Positions 32,933-36,384 of a DNA stretch of 36,384 nucleotides are shown one piece after another. Under the pieces are notes generated by a model. The model did not search any database. It was not told the DNA's origin and worked only from the letters and a program-made list of their open reading frames with translations. Position numbers and translations under genes: made by a program. The DNA is from Nitrospirota bacterium. Lineage in GTDB: Bacteria > JACPQY01. Positions within the stretch are counted from its first letter, which is position 1. The number at the start of each line of letters is the position of its first letter. The stretch lies in the NCBI GenBank assembly GCA_016190245.1, contig JACPQY010000027.1:1-36384 (forward strand), read 5' to 3'.

Positions 32933-35086
32933 ATGGGACGCCTCGGGCGCCTTTTCCTGCGGCACTACCTCATGGTTTTCGGTGTGGGTGGGTGCGCGAT
33001 GTGGATCGCGGGGCTGTACGATCCGGGCCGCCGTCTGACCTACCCCACGCTCTTCTTCCTGATCCTCGTGACGTTCCTCGCGTTCTACCAGCTCTTCACC
33101 TATCTCCGGGACCCGCACCCGAGCTGGATCAAACAGCTCGATCAGGCCGTGGGTGTCGGGGTGAGCATGCGGTTGATGATCGAAACGTTGGGAGGCTTCC
33201 AGAGTCCATTCTATCCGGTCCTGTACCTGGCCATGGCGTTCGCCTCCGCGCTATTCAGCGTTCGCGTGGCCCTGGCCGTGGCCGGTCTGGTCGTGGTCTC
33301 CGAGCACCTCCATGCCTGGCTGCACGGCGTGTGGACCACGCGGTTCCCGCCCGAACTGCTCAACCAGGTGCTTCTGGGCGCGTTCGCGTTTCTGCCGGGT
33401 TTCTTCCTGAACCACGAACGGCGGGAGCGCATGCGCGCGCTGATCCAGTTGCGGAGCTACGAGAAGGACGCGGCATACTTCGACTTCGCCCGCTACGCGG
33501 ACATGGTGGACGGCCGGGTCTCCACGCGCGAACTATCGAGGTCGCAACTGGAGCGGGACCTCGTCTCCATCCTTCATCATACCCGCCCGCCGCTGGACGA
33601 GATCACCGCGCTGCTTTTCGAGCGCCTCAAGGCTCACACGGTCGCCGTCTACCTCGTGGACAACGGCGGCCGGTCCGCCTGGCTCCGTTCCAGTCGAAGC
33701 CACGGCGAGGCGCTCGACGTCTGTCATCCCATTGCCGTCAGGGACAGCCTTTTCGCCTGGCCCTTCAGCCAGAAGAAAAAGTTCTACATTCCCCAGGTCA
33801 AGTCCCCCGAGGTTCTTCAGTACTACACCGAGCCGCCCGACGTGAAGTCGCTCGTGTGCTTCCCCATCACCCACGGCGAGTGGGTCGAGGGTTTTCTGCT
33901 CATCGATTTCCTCCGGGAGGAGGGGCTCACGGGGAGTTCCGAGTCCCTGCTCGAGATGGCGGTGGCCGCGACCGGACAGGCGATCTCCAGCATGAAGACG
34001 CTCCAGCGGATCCACCAGGAAGGGATCGTGTTTGCGGCGTTCAACCGCGCCTCGCGCGAGATCTCCTCCAGCCTCAACCTCCGTGAGATCTCGAAGGCCG
34101 TCGGGGAGGTGGTCCGCCAGATCCTGGAATGCGACGTGGTCGCCCTCGCTATCTGCGAGACGATGCCCGAACAGATCGCGATCTACGAACCTCTGGGCCT
34201 CCGGGTGGTTCGAGCGCGCACGCGGACGGCGAGCGGCGTAGAGGAGGACCCGATCATCCTGAGGCCGGGCGAAGGGCCGATCGGATGGACGATCGATCAC
34301 AAGGAGCCTTTCCCCAAGCTGACGGTGGAGGAGACGATGCCGCTCCTGGGAGACCACAAGCTTCTGCGCGAGGTCCAATCCTTCGTGTGCCTGCCGCTGA
34401 GCCTCAAGGAGGCGTGCCATGGCGCCATGCTGGTGGGTTCGTACGAAGCGGATCATTTCGGCGCCCGCGAGCTTCACCTGCTCCGAACGATCGTGCACCA
34501 GGCGGCGCTGGCGGTATCCCACGCCATGGCGTACAGGGAGAAGGAGCGCCAGTCGCTCACCGACGGGTTGACCAATCTCTACAACCGCCGGTTCTTCATG
34601 GAGGCGTTGGACCGGGAGATCGACCGCGTGGAGCGGTTCCCGCAGGACTTCACCGTTCTCATCATGGATCTCGATCACTTCAAGAAGATCAACGACACCT
34701 ACGGGCATCCCGCGGGAGACCTCGTGCTCAGGAAAGTGGCCCGGCAACTCAAGAGGATATCGCGCCGCATCGACACGGTGGCGCGCTATGGCGGGGAGGA
34801 GTTCGGGGCGATCCTGGTCAATACGGGGGAGAAGGAGGGGCTCAAGTTCGCCGAGCGGGTCCGGCGCGATGTCGCAGATCTTTCGTTCCCCGTTGCGGAG
34901 CTTGGGGTGACGGGGAAGGAGCTCGTGAAGCTGACGGCCAGCCTCGGCCTCGCAACGTATCCCCAGGACGGCCGCAGCGGGAAGGAACTCGTTGACCATG
35001 CGGATAAGGCGCTGTACTACGCAAAGAACACGGGCCGGGACCGGGTGTCGATTTTTTCGAAAGTGAAGAATCTCATCCCCGGCTGA
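32933..35086 (+). CDS. Membrane GAF-GAF-GGDEF diguanylate cyclase
   Basis: Predicted to make cyclic di-GMP from two GTP. The 717 residues begin with about five membrane helices (residues 10-165), then two GAF-like domains (about 205-350 and 365-525) and a GGDEF domain from about 545. The active site is intact: DLDHFKKINDTYGHPAGD and RYGGEEFGAIL. An inhibitory I-site RxxD (RRID) lies five residues before GGEEF, so product inhibition is expected. AGGA lies about 10 nt before the ATG. The GAF domains may sense a small molecule; the ligand is unknown. It could feed the PilZ and CheA modules at the other end of the window, but this is inference. Confidence 0.93.
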   Translation: MGRLGRLFLRHYLMVFGVGGCAMWIAGLYDPGRRLTYPTLFFLILVTFLAFYQLFTYLRDPHPSWIKQLDQAVGVGVSMRLMIETLGGFQSPFYPVLYLAMAFASALFSVRVALAVAGLVVVSEHLHAWLHGVWTTRFPPELLNQVLLGAFAFLPGFFLNHERRERMRALIQLRSYEKDAAYFDFARYADMVDGRVSTRELSRSQLERDLVSILHHTRPPLDEITALLFERLKAHTVAVYLVDNGGRSAWLRSSRSHGEALDVCHPIAVRDSLFAWPFSQKKKFYIPQVKSPEVLQYYTEPPDVKSLVCFPITHGEWVEGFLLIDFLREEGLTGSSESLLEMAVAATGQAISSMKTLQRIHQEGIVFAAFNRASREISSSLNLREISKAVGEVVRQILECDVVALAICETMPEQIAIYEPLGLRVVRARTRTASGVEEDPIILRPGEGPIGWTIDHKEPFPKLTVEETMPLLGDHKLLREVQSFVCLPLSLKEACHGAMLVGSYEADHFGARELHLLRTIVHQAALAVSHAMAYREKERQSLTDGLTNLYNRRFFMEALDREIDRVERFPQDFTVLIMDLDHFKKINDTYGHPAGDLVLRKVARQLKRISRRIDTVARYGGEEFGAILVNTGEKEGLKFAERVRRDVADLSFPVAELGVTGKELVKLTASLGLATYPQDGRSGKELVDHADKALYYAKNTGRDRVSIFSKVKNLIPG

Positions 35087-35134
35087 AGGCCGGCGCGGCC
35101 GGGTCGGGCGTTTACAACTCACGATTCGCGATTT

Positions 35135-35247
35135 ACCCCGCACCTTGGGGTAGGAGGCATGAACGGTGATGGAGGCGTCTTTGGGTGTGTGTGGGTTCCA
35201 AGGTCCTGCCACCGGAGGGCTCATCTTGCACAGGCAAGGTGCGGGGT
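35135..35247. repeat. Inverted repeat after the GGDEF gene
   Basis: ACCCCGCACCTTG (35135-35147) and CAAGGTGCGGGGT (35235-35247) are perfect 13-bp arms around 87 nt. Short ACGATTC[A/G]CG motifs lie just outside both arms. No gene is visible in 35087-35391. Confidence 0.55.
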
Positions 35248-35265
35248 TTACGATTCACGTCCAAC

Positions 35266-35282
35266 GAGGCTGTAGCTCAGTC
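35266..35282 (+). pseudogene. 5' fragment of a tRNA-Lys-like gene
   Basis: GAGGCTGTAGCTCAGTC is identical to the first 17 bases of the intact tRNA-Lys at 35392. The copy then breaks off into a CCGCC-ACG-GGCGG hairpin with no anticodon arm, so it cannot be a functional tRNA. Confidence 0.75.
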
Positions 35283-35360
35283 CGCCACGGGCGGATACCA
35301 GCCGGGATGGCGCGGTATCGACTGGCCTGAGCAGGATGCGGTGGATGGGGCTGTGTTCCC

Positions 35361-35369
35361 TGATACAAT
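35361..35369 (+). promoter_or_regulatory. Extended -10 box upstream of tRNA-Lys
   Basis: TGATACAAT is an extended -10 element (TG plus TACAAT). Transcription would start near 35376, about 16 nt before the tRNA. The -35 box is weak. Confidence 0.4.
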
Positions 35370-35391
35370 GACGCTCTCGGAAGTTTGAGTT

Positions 35392-35464
35392 GAGGCTGTA
35401 GCTCAGTCGGTAGAGCATCTGCCTTTTAAGCAGGTGGCCGCGAGTTCGATTCTCGCCAGCCTCA
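35392..35464 (+). tRNA. tRNA-Lys(TTT)
   Basis: A 73-nt cloverleaf. Acceptor GAGGCTG pairs with CAGCCTC, the D arm holds GCTCAGTCGGTAGAGC, the anticodon arm CTGCCTTTTAAGCAG gives TTT, and the T arm contains GAGTTCGATTCTC. The discriminator is A; CCA is not encoded. Confidence 0.97.
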
Positions 35465-35521
35465 CGAAGGATGCCACTCCGTCGCCAGGGTGCGGTTGAA
35501 AAGACGCCGCGTTCCTGTCAA

Positions 35522-35551
35522 AGTTCCTCGCCCTCGGGCCCGCGAGGAACT
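35522..35551 (+). other. Stable hairpin between tRNA-Lys and tRNA-Glu
   Basis: AGTTCCTCGC (35522-35531) and GCGAGGAACT (35542-35551) form a perfect 10-bp stem with a 10-nt loop, ending 8 nt before tRNA-Glu. No T tract follows. It may guide tRNA processing or be a remnant of a terminator. Confidence 0.6.
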
Positions 35552-35559
35552 CGAGTGAG

Positions 35560-35634
35560 GTCCCCATCGTCTAGCCTGGCCTAGGACACAGCCCTTTCAA
35601 GGCTGGAGCACGAGTTCAAATCTCGTTGGGGACG
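35560..35634 (+). tRNA. tRNA-Glu(TTC)
   Basis: A 75-nt cloverleaf. Acceptor GTCCCCA pairs with TGGGGAC, the anticodon arm CAGCCCTTTCAAGGCTG gives TTC, and the T arm contains CGAGTTCAAATCTCG. The discriminator is G. It overlaps the end of the integrase gene on the other strand. Confidence 0.96.
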
Positions 35635-36195
35635 CAGCATCTCCACCCGTGGTTTCGGGCGCTTGCGGGATTGTGGGGCCACCGTTTCACCGTCTGTTTC
35701 ACTTTTCCCGTCCACCTTCCCTATCCATGGAACCTTGGACATCTGATCGACTTCATCAGGCAGAATGTACTTCCCATACCGTGTCTCAATCATGGCGACC
35801 GAGGTGCCACAACGTTCGGCCAGCAGCTTGATTTTGAGCCCCGAGCTCAAGGCCAGTGAGATGAAGGTATCTCGGGTGCAGTACAGCCCGCGTGCCCGAA
35901 TGTCGATGGCCGCGAAGCACGGTGCCCAGTGCTCCCGGCCGAATTCCGCCTGGTTGATCGGGAGATTCTTTCGGTTTTTGAACAGGCAGCCGGTTGCATC
36001 GCCGCTAGGTGGGATGACGCGCCGGAGTTCCTTTATGATCTCCTGACGCAGGATGATCGTTCTCCGGCTCTTCTTTGTTTTGCAGGTGTTGGTCTCCCCG
36101 AGGTACCGCGATTCCTGGATTTCCATCGCTCCCCGTTCAAGATCCAAATGGCACCGCCGGAGCGCGACGGCTTGGCTCGGCCTGGCACCCGTCAT
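35581..36195 (-). pseudogene. Tyrosine integrase, 5'-truncated remnant
   Basis: C-terminal catalytic half of a site-specific integrase, 204 residues. It starts inside the domain at TGARPSQAVALRR (catalytic R5). Later come K41/K42 (TKKSRRTI), the TRDTFISLAL box (R108), CGTSVAMIE and the nucleophile Y140 in TRYGKY. TRDTF and GTS in place of His-containing boxes occur in a known integrase group. Four codons before ATG 36195 the same frame meets TAG (36207-36205), so the N-terminal DNA-binding domain is missing. The last 18 codons lie antisense in tRNA-Glu, as expected of an integrase next to its attachment site. It is probably inactive. Confidence 0.85.
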
Positions 36196-36228
36196 TATTG
36201 ACCTCTAGATAAGTAATGGAGGCATCCC

Positions 36229-36384
36229 TCATAGTCGCAGCGGGAGATCGGAGGCGTTGATGCAGGCCCGGAGAAGACGTTGGGACTGCTGAAGGCGGCG
36301 GACCGACCGGCGCAGGTTCTCACGCAGGCCGGCGAGGTGGGCGGGCCGACCGTTCGAGAGGGCGTGGTCCAGATTGTTCCACAC
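36229..36384 (-). CDS. IS630-like transposase, C-terminal end (5' end outside window)
   Basis: A reading frame entering from the right edge encodes 51 residues, starting VWNNLDHALSNGRPAHL and ending LRACINASDLPLRL, then TGA at 36231-36229. The VWNNLDHAL start and the RRLQQSQRLLRACINASDLP-type end resemble the C-terminus of IS630-family DDE transposases. The visible part is short, so the family call is moderate. It ends about 25 nt before the broken integrase frame, suggesting that the insertion removed the integrase start. Confidence 0.6.
   Translation of the reverse strand: MWNNLDHALSNGRPAHLAGLRENLRRSVRRLQQSQRLLRACINASDLPLRL

Noticed and set aside
35581-36195. Integrase as unusual for lacking the two His residues
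   Set aside because: TRDTF and GTS boxes occur in a known integrase group, so the changes alone are not novel.
1-36384. CRISPR array
   Set aside because: No regularly spaced direct repeats with unique spacers were seen, and no cas-like genes are present.

Overview
The window looks like a chromosomal segment of a high-GC, Gram-negative, motile and so far unnamed bacterium. Lipoproteins with lipoboxes, a complete chemosensory core, a one-chain glycyl-tRNA synthetase, a gmk-rpoZ-rel cluster and a citramalate synthase together recall deltaproteobacterium-like or other environmental lineages. No rRNA or marker in the window fixes the phylum, so this is inference.

Positions 1-8397 (minus strand) are one chemosensory operon, read from the right: cheY, cheA, cheB, a PilZ protein, a sensorless MCP, two cheW genes, and a transmembrane MCP that runs off the left edge. 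No cheR is visible. Two genes suggest a link to cyclic di-GMP: the PilZ protein has both canonical binding motifs, and CheA carries a tandem MshEN-like segment where the P2 domain normally sits. Divergent from cheY is a secreted seven-repeat Kelch propeller whose reading frame is broken at a C9 tract. Similar C9-C11 tracts sit just after the start codons of cheB, cheW and the sensorless MCP.

Positions 10135-16623 hold a glutaryl-CoA dehydrogenase, a large lipoprotein of unknown function, tRNA-Ser(GGA), a dodecin and a trpS-scpA-scpB operon. Positions 16675-23486 hold a DUF2961/GH172-type lipoprotein, glycyl-tRNA synthetase, a membrane-anchored coiled-coil protein and a VWA plus glutamine-amidotransferase-like membrane protein. 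A REP-associated tyrosine transposase with matching 14-bp inverted ends follows (23594-24602).

Positions 24705-29763 are a housekeeping operon: cimA, a ComEA-like helix-hairpin-helix protein, gmk, rpoZ and bifunctional rel, with overlapping or nearly touching genes. Then come rsmI (minus), a UbiB-family kinase and a membrane GAF-GAF-GGDEF diguanylate cyclase, separated by repeat-rich spacers. The right end is a tRNA-Lys/tRNA-Glu pair with a tRNA-Lys 5' fragment upstream. A 5'-truncated tyrosine integrase reads into tRNA-Glu, and an IS630-like transposase tail sits at the edge: a decayed integration site.

Several first genes of transcription units (cimA, the GH172 lipoprotein, gcdH, trpS, cheY) have sigma70-like -35/-10 boxes with the -10 only 6-11 nt before the start codon and no room for a ribosome binding site. 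This suggests frequent leaderless transcription. Genes inside operons more often show a GGAGG-type site.
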